This document shows positions 5,862-11,839 of a stretch of 15,982 nucleotides of DNA, one piece after another. The notes below the pieces were generated by a model. That model was not told where the DNA came from, made no database searches, and was given only the letters and a program-made list of their open reading frames with translations. A program made the translations under genes and the position numbers. The stretch lies in the NCBI GenBank assembly GCA_020696955.1, contig JAJFBK010000005.1:1-15982 (forward strand). Reading direction: 5' to 3'. This DNA comes from Patescibacteria group bacterium. Lineage in GTDB: Bacteria; Patescibacteria; UBA1384; CAILIB01. Numbering within the stretch: the first letter of the stretch is position 1; every line of letters starts with the position of its first letter.

Positions 5862-6432
5862 AGAACAAACTTAAATTCATGGTTGCATCCTTTTGAATCA
5901 CCGGATGAAAATCAACGAGTACTGACTTCACTCCAGCCATGTCGTCATATTTCAGACTGCCATACTGCTTGCCATGCTCAAAGATGTCTTTGGTAATCTT
6001 CACGTCATCAAGACAGTAGGAACGAAGCTCTTCGATCTTTCCTTCTCTGTAGAGCTTGATGGCTTTTAACCCATCACCCGACTTCCCAATTCCCAGAGTT
6101 GCTTGAGCAATGTTGTCCAGCTTGATACGAAAGCCAAGATTTTTATGGACTTCTTCCAAAATATCAAAGCTGAACACCTTGGTCATTTCCGGAAAATAGG
6201 CGGCACATACCTGGTCGTCGAATCCCTTGTTATTAAAGCCGACAATCATGTCGCAGGTTTCAAGACGCCGCCAAAACAGGGGAAGCTCATCTTCGGTATA
6301 ACTCATCAATTTATTTTCCTGATAGGAGAAAGCTCCGATCATTGAAATATGTAATTTTTTAGGATCACGAGAACCAACTTCTTGAAACGTTTCTTTGGTC
6401 TCGATGTCGTAGACAATGATATCGCCGTTCAC
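5860..6432 (-). CDS. DEDD-family 3'-5' exonuclease (RNase H-like, YprB type)
   Basis: 190 aa with the three exonuclease motifs of the DnaQ/RNase T-like superfamily: Exo I VYDIET (D9, E11), Exo II VGFNNKGFDD (N67, D72) and Exo III YCLDDVKIT (Y139, D143), which makes it a DEDDy enzyme. The KLDNIAQATLGIGKSGDGLKA stretch between motifs II and III is typical of the small stand-alone 'predicted RNase H-like' exonucleases related to YprB. It should remove nucleotides from 3' ends of DNA or RNA using two metal ions; substrate cannot be told. GTG at 6432 is the only sensible start, with TAATAGT about 5 nt upstream that may be a -10 box of a leaderless transcript. It lies 40 nt downstream of the superoxide dismutase gene on the same strand. 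Confidence 0.85.
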   Translation of the reverse strand: MNGDIIVYDIETKETFQEVGSRDPKKLHISMIGAFSYQENKLMSYTEDELPLFWRRLETCDMIVGFNNKGFDDQVCAAYFPEMTKVFSFDILEEVHKNLGFRIKLDNIAQATLGIGKSGDGLKAIKLYREGKIEELRSYCLDDVKITKDIFEHGKQYGSLKYDDMAGVKSVLVDFHPVIQKDATMNLSLF

Positions 6433-6472
6433 AGAGTACTATTACTTAGAAATTTTTTAAATAAAAGGGGAA

Positions 6473-7060
6473 TCAGGCAGCGACTTTTTTATACCGCTCC
6501 TCTACCCTCTCCCATTTTACATTTTCAAGGAAAGCGGCGATATAGGCCTTGCGGTCGGATCCGAAGTCGATGACATAAGCATGCTCGTATACGTCACATG
6601 GCAGGAGAGGCATACTCCCCCACACCGCCCCCTGATTTTGAGCGTCTGCGGCGTAGATGTGCAGCTGTTTGTCAAAGGTGTCAAAAGCCAAAATTGCCCA
6701 TCCCCTAGCGGCCATTCCGGTGGCAGTAAATTCCTCAATAAAGCGCTCCCAAGTCCCCCACCGCTCCACTATCGCCTCTTTGATAGAAGTTCCTTCAGGA
6801 TTCCCCTCTCCGCCTAAAATGTCGAAAAATACCTCGTGGAGGATCATTCCGTTAGCGGCAAAGGTCTCCCCTTCCTTGAGTCCACGCCAAGCCGAATAGA
6901 TCTGATTGGCAGCGGTAAGGTCAGTCTCCCCCATCTTGCCTTCGATTTCATTGCGTTTGGCAACGTATCCGGCATAGAGCTTGCCATGATGGATTTCATT
7001 TGTACGAGCGGAGATTCCTTTAAGTTCGCCCGGGTTTGGTGATACGACTTCATGTGCCAT
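6473..7060 (-). CDS. sodA: Superoxide dismutase, Fe/Mn family, Mn-type residues
   Basis: 195 aa, full family length. The four metal ligands are H24 (NEIHHGK), H75 (MILHEVFF), D156 and H160 (DVYEHAY), and the gateway tyrosine is Y32. The metal-tuning positions are those of Mn-SOD: glycine at 71, where Fe-SOD has Gln, and Gln at 143 in an NQG near the C-terminus, matching the NQD of Mn-SOD. Departures from the classic sequence are the loss of the second-shell His pair (KHHQTYV reads KLYAGYV) and Trp to Tyr in DVWEHAYY (DVYEHAYV). It has no signal peptide and should act in the cytoplasm, converting superoxide to peroxide and protecting nearby gene products such as iron-sulfur enzymes. An extended -10 promoter lies upstream. 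Confidence 0.93.
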   Translation of the reverse strand: MAHEVVSPNPGELKGISARTNEIHHGKLYAGYVAKRNEIEGKMGETDLTAANQIYSAWRGLKEGETFAANGMILHEVFFDILGGEGNPEGTSIKEAIVERWGTWERFIEEFTATGMAARGWAILAFDTFDKQLHIYAADAQNQGAVWGSMPLLPCDVYEHAYVIDFGSDRKAYIAAFLENVKWERVEERYKKVAA

Positions 7061-7087
7061 ATGGAAGAGTTACAGATAGACAGTACG

Positions 7088-7096
7088 ACTATAGCA
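7088..7096 (-). promoter_or_regulatory. Extended -10 promoter of the superoxide dismutase gene
   Basis: On the minus strand TGCTATAGT lies 27 nt before the ATG at 7060. The -35 region is G-rich and does not match consensus. The leader has no GGAGG site. Confidence 0.5.
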
Positions 7097-7125
7097 TATT
7101 TGCGCTCCCCCGCAGGACCCTAGGT

Positions 7126-7155
7126 CACAAAAAAACCGCCCGGAGAGGGCGGTTT
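7126..7155 (-). terminator. Terminator of the receiver-like gene
   Basis: On the minus strand AAACCGCCC, a 5-nt loop and GGGCGGTTT lead into seven T residues (7132-7126). It ends the 7892-7163 operon just downstream of its last stop. Confidence 0.88.
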
Positions 7156-7162
7156 CCTAGAT

Positions 7163-7558
7163 TTAGTTTCCAACGGCGGCTTGCACCGAATTAAAGAGTT
7201 GCACTTCCGTACAGGTATCAGCTTGCAAAACCACCCATCCCTCCAGCCATATTCTTTCAGTATGGGGGCAGTGGTCACCTGATATACGAACAAAGAAGAA
7301 TGGAAGGGCAATACCGGCCTCCCTTAAGCACTTCTCGAATTGCCATCCATATTCGATAATGGCAACGCCTTCCTCGGTAATAACCGATCCTTTCAGGCTC
7401 ATATTGCAAAGCACCAAGTCAGGAAAGTCTCCTTGAATCATTTCGTAAGCCAGCGAAGGATCGGCGGTAGATTTGACACTGTATTTTATCTCCAACACTG
7501 GCTGGTACTTGGTTCGGATATCTTCATCCAATCCTAACAGTAAAATATTCTTACCCAT
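7163..7558 (-). CDS. Degenerate receiver (CheY-like) domain protein
   Basis: 131 aa with the length and beta-alpha rhythm of a single response-regulator receiver domain. The first strand and acidic pocket are present (NILLLGLDED, D11 to D13), as is the third strand (PDLVLCNMSLKG). The phosphorylated aspartate at the end of that strand is asparagine (N52), the conserved threonine appears as serine (FVRISG, S93) and the conserved lysine is missing, so it should not be phosphorylated normally. I chose ATG 7558, 5 nt after GGAG; the longer frame upstream runs into the preceding gene. It has no output domain. It follows the 107-aa membrane protein by 10 nt in one operon, which suggests the two work together. 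Similarity is judged by eye only. Confidence 0.6.
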   Translation of the reverse strand: MGKNILLLGLDEDIRTKYQPVLEIKYSVKSTADPSLAYEMIQGDFPDLVLCNMSLKGSVITEEGVAIIEYGWQFEKCLREAGIALPFFFVRISGDHCPHTERIWLEGWVVLQADTCTEVQLFNSVQAAVGN

Positions 7559-7568
7559 CATCACTCCT

Positions 7569-7892
7569 TCATTGCCTCTTGTTCTTTGTACGAGCAGCCT
7601 TTTGAGATTGCTCGGCCTCACCCACCCCCAACACGGCAGCATATCCCATGGGCAGTACTACCAGAAGGAAGAAAACTTCTTTAAAGGAAAGAAAGAGCAA
7701 CAGGCCATTCAGGGCAAAAGAAAAGATGGAAGTCAGAACGGCCAAAAGAGCGGTCATGACAATTAACGGTGCTAGACCCTCTCTTTCAAAGGTATTGTCG
7801 GATATGTACCTAAAAACATAATGCTCAAAGGCAGTCAGGAAAAAAAGAACCATAACCAGGCATAGAAATGCCAGCGGATATTCAAGGAACAT
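7569..7892 (-). CDS. Small membrane protein, about three helices
   Basis: 107 aa and strongly hydrophobic: helices at about 6-22, 41-69 (possibly two) and 73-90, separated by a charged loop (FRYISDNTFEREG) and followed by a basic tail (QSQKAARTKNKRQ) that should stay in the cytoplasm. No family is recognised. ATG 7892 is preceded by GGAGG at ideal distance; GTG 7898 would overlap that site. It is the first gene of an operon whose second gene is the degenerate receiver. A promoter is visible upstream, TTGAAT / TATAAC. Confidence 0.7.
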   Translation of the reverse strand: MFLEYPLAFLCLVMVLFFLTAFEHYVFRYISDNTFEREGLAPLIVMTALLAVLTSIFSFALNGLLLFLSFKEVFFLLVVLPMGYAAVLGVGEAEQSQKAARTKNKRQ

Positions 7893-7915
7893 GCTCACCT
7901 CCGTATCATCTGCCA

Positions 7916-7944
7916 GTTATAACAGAGATTTAATAATTATTCAA
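7916..7944 (-). promoter_or_regulatory. Promoter of the membrane protein/receiver operon
   Basis: On the minus strand TTGAAT (7944-7939), 17-bp spacer, TATAAC (7921-7916). Predicted start near 7909 gives a leader of about 17 nt that holds the GGAGG site. It is divergent from the promoter at 7993-8021. Confidence 0.55.
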
Positions 7945-7992
7945 TGATCAGCTACCAAAGCCATTTTTCTATACTTTTAACCTGTTAACTCA

Positions 7993-8021
7993 TTGACAAA
8001 ACTCTTCCATAAAGGTATACT
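7993..8021 (+). promoter_or_regulatory. Consensus promoter of the HExxH protein gene
   Basis: TTGACA (7993-7998), exactly 17 bp, TATACT (8016-8021): the closest match to the housekeeping consensus in the window. It gives an A-rich leader of about 50 nt without a Shine-Dalgarno sequence before ATG 8077. Confidence 0.75.
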
Positions 8022-8076
8022 AATCTAATTTCACAAAAAGAAATTACCAATAGAAAAACAAATAACAAAACCCCGT

Positions 8077-8421
8077 ATGACTGCCCCCACATTTAACCAA
8101 TTGAAAAAAGCCTTTCTCGACTCAGGATATGAAATCCGATATTTCCCCCGTCGTCGACTTGAGCAAATGTCTCTTGACGCACCCCTAGAGGTAAAGCGTC
8201 ACTTGCAAAGCGATATCATGGGACTGATCATGCCTGACCAGGATATGATCGGACTTACTGCCGAGCTAAGCAAGGAAGAGCGAACCACTACCCTTCTTCA
8301 TGAGTTGGTTCACTTGTATGACCCGGAAATCGAAGAGGACGACGTAGAAAACCTCACCCACGAGATAGAAAACAAGCTTACCCCTGACCAGTACGGATTC
8401 TTACAGTTCCTTGTTTCCTAA
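8077..8421 (+). CDS. Small HExxH zinc-protease-like protein
   Basis: 114 aa. The motif LLHELVHLYDPE (H75, E76, H79) is the zinc-binding and catalytic HExxH of zincin peptidases, and a third ligand could come from the downstream acidic helix (ENLTHEIEN; E91, H95 or E96). This spacing resembles compact ImmA/IrrE-like or minimal gluzincin domains. There is no signal peptide or membrane segment, so it should be cytoplasmic. The N-terminal 60 residues are helical and basic (RYFPRRRLEQ) and not recognised. At this length it is barely a protease domain, so it may bind zinc without cutting. It has a strong promoter of its own, and thioredoxin follows after about 40 nt from a separate -10 box. Confidence 0.65.
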   Translation: MTAPTFNQLKKAFLDSGYEIRYFPRRRLEQMSLDAPLEVKRHLQSDIMGLIMPDQDMIGLTAELSKEERTTTLLHELVHLYDPEIEEDDVENLTHEIENKLTPDQYGFLQFLVS

Positions 8422-8429
8422 GAGTTTAG

Positions 8430-8435
8430 TATACT
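8430..8435 (+). promoter_or_regulatory. -10 box of the thioredoxin gene
   Basis: TATACT lies 27 nt upstream of ATG 8463, giving a leader of about 20 nt. No convincing -35 box is seen. Confidence 0.35.
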
Positions 8436-8462
8436 AGGCCTACCTATCTGTAATTCCTCCCC

Positions 8463-8822
8463 ATGGAACAAGCTGAAGAGCACGCCTATGTCACCCTTAC
8501 TACTGACAATTTCGAAGAAGAAGTACTCAAATTTCCCGGTGTAGTTCTCGTAGATTTCTGGGCATCTTGGTGCAACCCATGCCGAGCCATGGCACCTCAC
8601 ATCGAAGCCTTGGCCGAAAAACACAAGGGAAACCCACAGGTAAAAATTGCTAAGCTGGACGTAGACGCTCATTCTGAGATTTCAAACCAGTACCAGGTCC
8701 TTTCTATTCCCACTTTCAAGGTATTCGCTAAGGGAGAAGTAGTTGATCAGAAAGTTGGCGTAGTTCCAGCTCCAGTACTTGAATCTGCCGTCGACAATGC
8801 ATTTACAGCCCTGACAGTGTAA
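8463..8822 (+). CDS. trxA: Thioredoxin
   Basis: 119 aa, one thioredoxin fold. The active site is WASWCNPC (C37, C40) and the cis-proline is in SIPTF (P83), with DFWA and LDVDAH in their usual places. The classic WCGPC has asparagine in place of glycine (WCNPC), a change next to the nucleophilic cysteine that would be expected to shift the redox potential. No signal peptide is present, so it should be a cytoplasmic disulfide reductase; no thioredoxin reductase is visible in the window. It is bounded by its own -10 box and by the terminator at 8858-8886. Confidence 0.93.
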   Translation: MEQAEEHAYVTLTTDNFEEEVLKFPGVVLVDFWASWCNPCRAMAPHIEALAEKHKGNPQVKIAKLDVDAHSEISNQYQVLSIPTFKVFAKGEVVDQKVGVVPAPVLESAVDNAFTALTV

Positions 8823-8854
8823 GCCGGACCATAGTATATTCGGTTTTTGTTTGG

Positions 8855-8860
8855 TATAGT
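8855..8860 (+). promoter_or_regulatory. -10 box upstream of dinB, overlapping a terminator
   Basis: TGGTATAGT carries an extended -10 whose last bases are the first bases of the terminator stem. Predicted transcription start near 8867 would leave out the left arm of the stem, so transcripts from here would not be terminated. The -35 region is weak. Confidence 0.4.
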
Positions 8861-8886
8861 GGTGGAAACTCATCCACCACTTTTTT
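8858..8886 (+). terminator. Terminator of thioredoxin gene, directly before dinB
   Basis: AGTGGTGGA / TCCACCACT with a 6-nt loop, then a run of T up to the base before ATG 8887. It blocks read-through from trxA into dinB. Confidence 0.8.
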
Positions 8887-10134
8887 ATGCTTCACAAAGG
8901 CCTCCAAGAAACTCGAAATGCCCGTGTTCTCTACCTGGATATGAATTCCTTCTTTGCCAGTGTCGAGCAGCAGCTTGATCCTTCTTTGAGAAATATCCCC
9001 ATGGCCGTTGTTTCGCATATTGCCAACAAGGGCACCATCTTGGCAGCTTCCTATGAGGCAAAGGCTTTTGGCATTCGTACCGGAACCAAGATCTACGAAG
9101 CCAGACAGCTTTGTCCGGAGATTAAATTGGTAGAACCGACTCCCTATCGGTACCGAGCCGTGCATTACCAGTTCTTAGCAATCCTGCGTGACATGTGCGG
9201 ACCGGAAGTAGTGGCCAAAAGCGTAGACGAGGCCGCCATTTACCTCTCACCAAACTGGCAGGATTCTGAGCAAGCCAAAAACCTCGCTCTTTCTATCAAG
9301 GAACGGTTCGCTAAGGAGCTTGGCCCTCAGATCAGATGTTCTATCGGCATCGCCCCTAACAGCTTGCTCGCCAAAGTAGCCAGCAACTTGCAAAAGCCGG
9401 ACGGGCTGACAGAGATACGCCTTGAGGACCTTCCGCACGTTTTACAAAAATTGCATCTCACCGACCTCCCTGGCATTGCCGAACGAAATGCGGCCAGGCT
9501 CATTAACCAAGGCATTACCACTCCCTGGGAGTTTCATCAGACAGATGCCACCCTTCTTCAGAAGCAATTTGGCATCTGGGGCAGATATTGGTGGTGGCGG
9601 CTTCACGGCTACGAAACCGAAGGGGAAGGATCACCTACCAAGACCCAAAGCCATGAACACGTACTCACGAAATGGCTCTACTCATTTGAGGACGCACTAC
9701 CAGTGGTTGAAAGAATGAGTGACCGAGTGGCACACCGGCTTCGCACTAATAATTTCCAATGTCGCAGCGTTTGGATCAGCCTTAGTCTTATTGGCGCCAA
9801 AAACCTCAGTGCCGAATGTCGCTTCGGAGGACCCACTGCCAGTTATGACGAGCTGATGGGAGCCATCCGCAGCATGATGAATAATTTTCCCAGGCCCTTG
9901 CTGGGACCAATTCGAAAAATAACCATAGGGGTAAACCAGCTAAGCTCCACAGAAAACGGACTGCAGCTTGATCTTTTTAATAAGCGTCCCCGATCAGAAA
10001 GGGCAAGTGTCGCCATCGAACAGATCCGAGACAAGTTCGGATACGAATCGATCCAGCCTGCCGCTACGGTCAGACTGGATCGAAAAGTCGCTAAAGAGCA
10101 ATTAGGGTTTGGTCGGATTAAGGACCGTATCTAG
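8887..10134 (+). CDS. dinB: Y-family translesion DNA polymerase (Pol IV type)
   Basis: 415 aa. Catalytic carboxylates are in YLDMNSFFASVEQ (D18) and SVDEA (D114, E115). The nucleotide-binding ILAASYEAKAFGIRTG, the fingers region and the thumb helix-hairpin-helix (LHLTDLPGI, near residue 200) follow, then the little-finger domain. QLDLF at 360-364 is a sliding-clamp binding motif in its usual place before the final IEQIRDKFGYESI helix. The protein copies damaged templates at low fidelity. The first 12 residues before RVLYLDMN are extra, but no better start is seen. There is no recognisable LexA box. Its stop overlaps that of the convergent PRC-barrel gene at CTAG. Confidence 0.95.
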   Translation: MLHKGLQETRNARVLYLDMNSFFASVEQQLDPSLRNIPMAVVSHIANKGTILAASYEAKAFGIRTGTKIYEARQLCPEIKLVEPTPYRYRAVHYQFLAILRDMCGPEVVAKSVDEAAIYLSPNWQDSEQAKNLALSIKERFAKELGPQIRCSIGIAPNSLLAKVASNLQKPDGLTEIRLEDLPHVLQKLHLTDLPGIAERNAARLINQGITTPWEFHQTDATLLQKQFGIWGRYWWWRLHGYETEGEGSPTKTQSHEHVLTKWLYSFEDALPVVERMSDRVAHRLRTNNFQCRSVWISLSLIGAKNLSAECRFGGPTASYDELMGAIRSMMNNFPRPLLGPIRKITIGVNQLSSTENGLQLDLFNKRPRSERASVAIEQIRDKFGYESIQPAATVRLDRKVAKEQLGFGRIKDRI

Positions 10135-11174
10135 GCAGAAGGTGAAGCCTTCATGTCATCCTTGCTCATTTCAGGTTCTTTGTTGTACACGGAGGATAGC
10201 AAGATGTCGAGAACCCCTGCGCTTCGAGCTTGCTCGATTGCGCCATTGGTAATGATCTCACCGGTATCAAGAATCAATTGATCTTGCGGGTCAAGAATGG
10301 CACGGCTAACCGGACGTCCGAGAGCCCCTTTAATTCGACGATCTTCAATCTCAGTTTCTGCTTGCCCTTTAAGATCAGTAGCCTTGGCTTTCACCATTTC
10401 CCACACTTCTCCGGCTGTCTGCTTGGCATCCCCCAAAGCGCCTTCGGCTTTCTCTCGTGTTTCTGGAGAAGTGGCAGTCTGTCTCAAGCCCTCAGCCTTG
10501 GCCTTGGCTTGATCGGCCCATTCTTCAACCTTGGGAGTTGCCTGGTCTTTAAATTCCTGGCCCTTTTCCATAGCCTGGTCCTTCAATTCTTGGCCCTTTT
10601 CAACGGCTTTATCCTTAACTTCTCCAAGCTTCTGGCCCGCATCTTGCATAGCAGCTTTGATACCACCGGCTTGCTGCTCCATCAGGGTAGCGGTCTCGAC
10701 CGGCACGAAGGCAACGTCCTTTCCAATCTTGATAGTATCTGGAGCCGGAACGAAAGGTCGGCCATTATAGGCATCGGCGAACATTCCGCCTGAGACCTCA
10801 TAACCTGCAACCTTTCCAGAGACTTCGTCGAAACAGAGATCCTTCATGACTCCCAAGTCTTTTCCGTCTTCAGTCATTACATGTGTTCCTTTGAGAATGT
10901 TGTCATGGCTCAAAATTGCTTCTGCCTGAGGATTTTCCTCGGCTGAAATGATGGCGTCGGCATTGTCAATAATGACTGCGTCTTCACCAATCTTGCGTAC
11001 GCTTGCAAGAGGAAGAACGCGAGCAGAAGTGAACCAGCCGCCTTCATCAACCAAGAATCCAACGATATGGTTAGTTGATTGATCAAAGAGGATATCGTAT
11101 ACCTTTTCTATTTTTTCACCGTCACTGAACGTGATGACCGGTTTTCCAATTACGTCATTTCCTTTAAACATCAT
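10131..11174 (-). CDS. PRC-barrel protein with LEA-like 11-residue repeats
   Basis: 347 aa in four parts: a PRC-barrel (about 5-75), a second PRC-barrel (92-165, with DGKDLGVMKDLCFDEVSGKVAGYEV), a long Lys/Glu/Ala/Gln helix region (168-277) and a short C-terminal domain (283-330, GRPVSRAIL to LLSSVYN) that resembles another barrel half. The helical part contains near-exact 11-residue units: AVEKGQELKDQ, AMEKGQEFKDQ, ATPKVEEWADQ and AKAKAEGLRQT, as in group 3 LEA and apolipoprotein-like stress proteins. PRC-barrels are often found in stress-induced and membrane- or ribosome-associated proteins. There is no signal peptide. It is preceded by GGAG 5 nt before the ATG and lies 9 nt after the 42-aa membrane peptide in the same operon. 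A role in protecting membranes or proteins under stress is inference. Confidence 0.85.
   Translation of the reverse strand: MMFKGNDVIGKPVITFSDGEKIEKVYDILFDQSTNHIVGFLVDEGGWFTSARVLPLASVRKIGEDAVIIDNADAIISAEENPQAEAILSHDNILKGTHVMTEDGKDLGVMKDLCFDEVSGKVAGYEVSGGMFADAYNGRPFVPAPDTIKIGKDVAFVPVETATLMEQQAGGIKAAMQDAGQKLGEVKDKAVEKGQELKDQAMEKGQEFKDQATPKVEEWADQAKAKAEGLRQTATSPETREKAEGALGDAKQTAGEVWEMVKAKATDLKGQAETEIEDRRIKGALGRPVSRAILDPQDQLILDTGEIITNGAIEQARSAGVLDILLSSVYNKEPEMSKDDMKASPSA
10476..10640 (-). repeat. LEA-like 11-residue (33-bp) repeat region
   Basis: Five successive 11-codon units (residues 179-233) follow an A-x-x-K-x-x-E-x-K-D-x pattern; units two and three (190-211) are almost identical at DNA level. 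The period of 33 bp allows unit gain or loss by slippage without changing the frame. Confidence 0.75.
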
Positions 11175-11183
11175 AAAGACTCC

Positions 11184-11312
11184 TTACATTCCAAAGTTAG
11201 GGATAAGATCCATGTAGCCCATGTATTCAAGAGCGATTGCCGCTAGCAGCACTACGGCAACTATAAGGCTGAGTCCGGCTCCTGATGATTTTTGCCCTTC
11301 TAAGCGTGGCAT
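11184..11312 (-). CDS. 42-aa single-helix membrane peptide
   Basis: A short frame starting at ATG 11312: a basic N-terminus (MPRLEGQKSSGAG), one strong hydrophobic helix (about 14-32, LSLIVAVVLLAAIALEYMG) and a short outer tail (YMDLIPNFGM). The charge pattern predicts the N-terminus inside. The frame extends upstream to 11393, but that extension has no family-like features and no ribosome site. The stop (TAA) lies within the GTAAGGAG ribosome site of the PRC/LEA gene, so the two are tightly coupled and probably act together at the membrane. No own Shine-Dalgarno sequence or clear promoter was found. Confidence 0.65.
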   Translation of the reverse strand: MPRLEGQKSSGAGLSLIVAVVLLAAIALEYMGYMDLIPNFGM

Positions 11313-11395
11313 AATATGAAAGTTAATGGTTAAAATTGTTCGCTTCACATGGCTACACTTTATGACAAAAGATGAGCTACGTATGTAAACCATGT

Positions 11396-11405
11396 TACGA
11401 TCGTA
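11396..11405. promoter_or_regulatory. Perfect 10-bp palindrome, possible operator
   Basis: TACGATCGTA lies between the divergent membrane-peptide gene and the tRNA promoter region. It could be an operator, but short palindromes also occur by chance. Confidence 0.25.
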
Positions 11406-11408
11406 GTG

Positions 11409-11437
11409 TTGCCTGAATTACTCTGAAGTGATAAGAT
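11409..11437 (+). promoter_or_regulatory. Candidate promoter upstream of tRNA-Ser
   Basis: TTGCCT (11409-11414), 17-bp spacer, TAAGAT (11432-11437). It is the best promoter-like pair on the plus strand upstream of the tRNA, but would imply a leader of about 160 nt crossing several hairpins. Confidence 0.35.
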
Positions 11438-11484
11438 CCACGAGTAGAGATCGCATACGTTGTATGCTTTTTCCTTACCACAGT

Positions 11485-11550
11485 CGGCATACGACACCCC
11501 TTCGCTGACACTCACTGTCGCATGCCTCCGGCATACGACACCCCTTCGCT
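11485..11550. repeat. Two direct copies of a 22-bp sequence with palindromic ends
   Basis: An identical 22-bp sequence beginning CGGCATACGACACC and ending CTTCGCT occurs at 11485-11506 and 11529-11550 (period 44). The first copy also pairs with TGTCGCATGCC at about 11516-11526 (one mismatch) to form a hairpin, and a smaller one (GCATGCC TCC GGCATAC) links the copies. A related GCATAC GTT GTATGC hairpin lies just upstream, near 11453-11467. Confidence 0.75.
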
Positions 11551-11554
11551 CGCA

Positions 11555-11592
11555 AAAACTGAAAAACAAAGTAAACTTTCTTTTTCAGTTTT
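11555..11592. repeat. 38-bp near-perfect palindrome just upstream of tRNA-Ser
   Basis: Arms AAAACTGAAAAA (11555-11566) and TTTTTCAGTTTT (11581-11592) enclose an inner AAAGT AA ACTTT stem, so the whole is an 18-pair hairpin with one C-C mismatch. It ends 10 nt before the tRNA. It might act as a terminator or a processing signal. Confidence 0.8.
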
Positions 11593-11602
11593 CACTCACT
11601 CA

Positions 11603-11692
11603 GGAGAGATCGCATAGTGGCCTAGTGCGCACGCTTGGAAAGCGTGTGTACCCGAAAGGGTACCGAGGGTTCGAATCCCTCTCTCTCCGCCA
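11603..11692 (+). tRNA. tRNA-Ser (anticodon GGA)
   Basis: A class II tRNA of 90 nt with encoded CCA. Acceptor stem GGAGAGA / TCTCTCC with discriminator G, anticodon stem CACGC / GCGTG around TTGGAAA (anticodon GGA at 11637-11639, reading UCC and UCU), a long variable arm GTACCC-GAAA-GGGTAC and the T arm GAGGG-TTCGAAT-CCCTC. The long variable arm and G73 are serine identity elements. It is the only RNA gene recognised in the window. Confidence 0.97.
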
Positions 11693-11693
11693 G

Positions 11694-11796
11694 AAAATCC
11701 TTTTCCCTCCAAAAATGACTCGGCACGCAATTGGTAGCATGCCATAATACTCCTCCGGAGTATGCTCATAGTCTTTTTTGGAGGGAAAAGGATTTT
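11694..11796. repeat. Long inverted repeat (22-bp arms) directly after tRNA-Ser
   Basis: Arms at 11694-11715 (starting AAAATCCTTTTCCC) and 11775-11796 are perfect reverse complements of 22 bp, enclosing 59 nt that contain a second hairpin (ATACTCC TCC GGAGTAT, near 11748-11764). The left arm starts 2 nt after the CCA end, and T residues follow the right arm, so it can terminate tRNA transcripts, though it is much larger than a normal terminator. Confidence 0.85.
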
Positions 11797-11807
11797 TTAG
11801 TTAGAAA

Positions 11808-11839
11808 GGAAGGATTCGAACCGTTCGACCTTTCCTTCC
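11808..11839. repeat. Inverted repeat containing a reversed T-arm-like sequence
   Basis: GGAAGGA (11808-11814) and TCCTTCC (11833-11839) form a stem; the interior includes GGATTCGAACC (11812-11822), the exact reverse complement of GGTTCGAATCC in the T arm of the neighbouring tRNA. No full tRNA can be folded on the minus strand here. Confidence 0.5.

Noticed and set aside
10230..10793. 187-codon plus-strand frame opposite the PRC/LEA gene
   Set aside because: It mirrors the repetitive Lys/Glu/Ala codons of the real gene, which give long open antisense frames.
11485..11550. Two 22-bp direct repeats with a 22-bp spacer, like a small CRISPR array
   Set aside because: Only two copies, the spacer pairs with the repeat to form a hairpin, and no cas gene is in the window. 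It fits a palindromic repeat better.
11460..11747. 95-codon open frame on the plus strand
   Set aside because: It runs through the whole tRNA-Ser gene and several palindromes; it has no ribosome site or protein-like composition.
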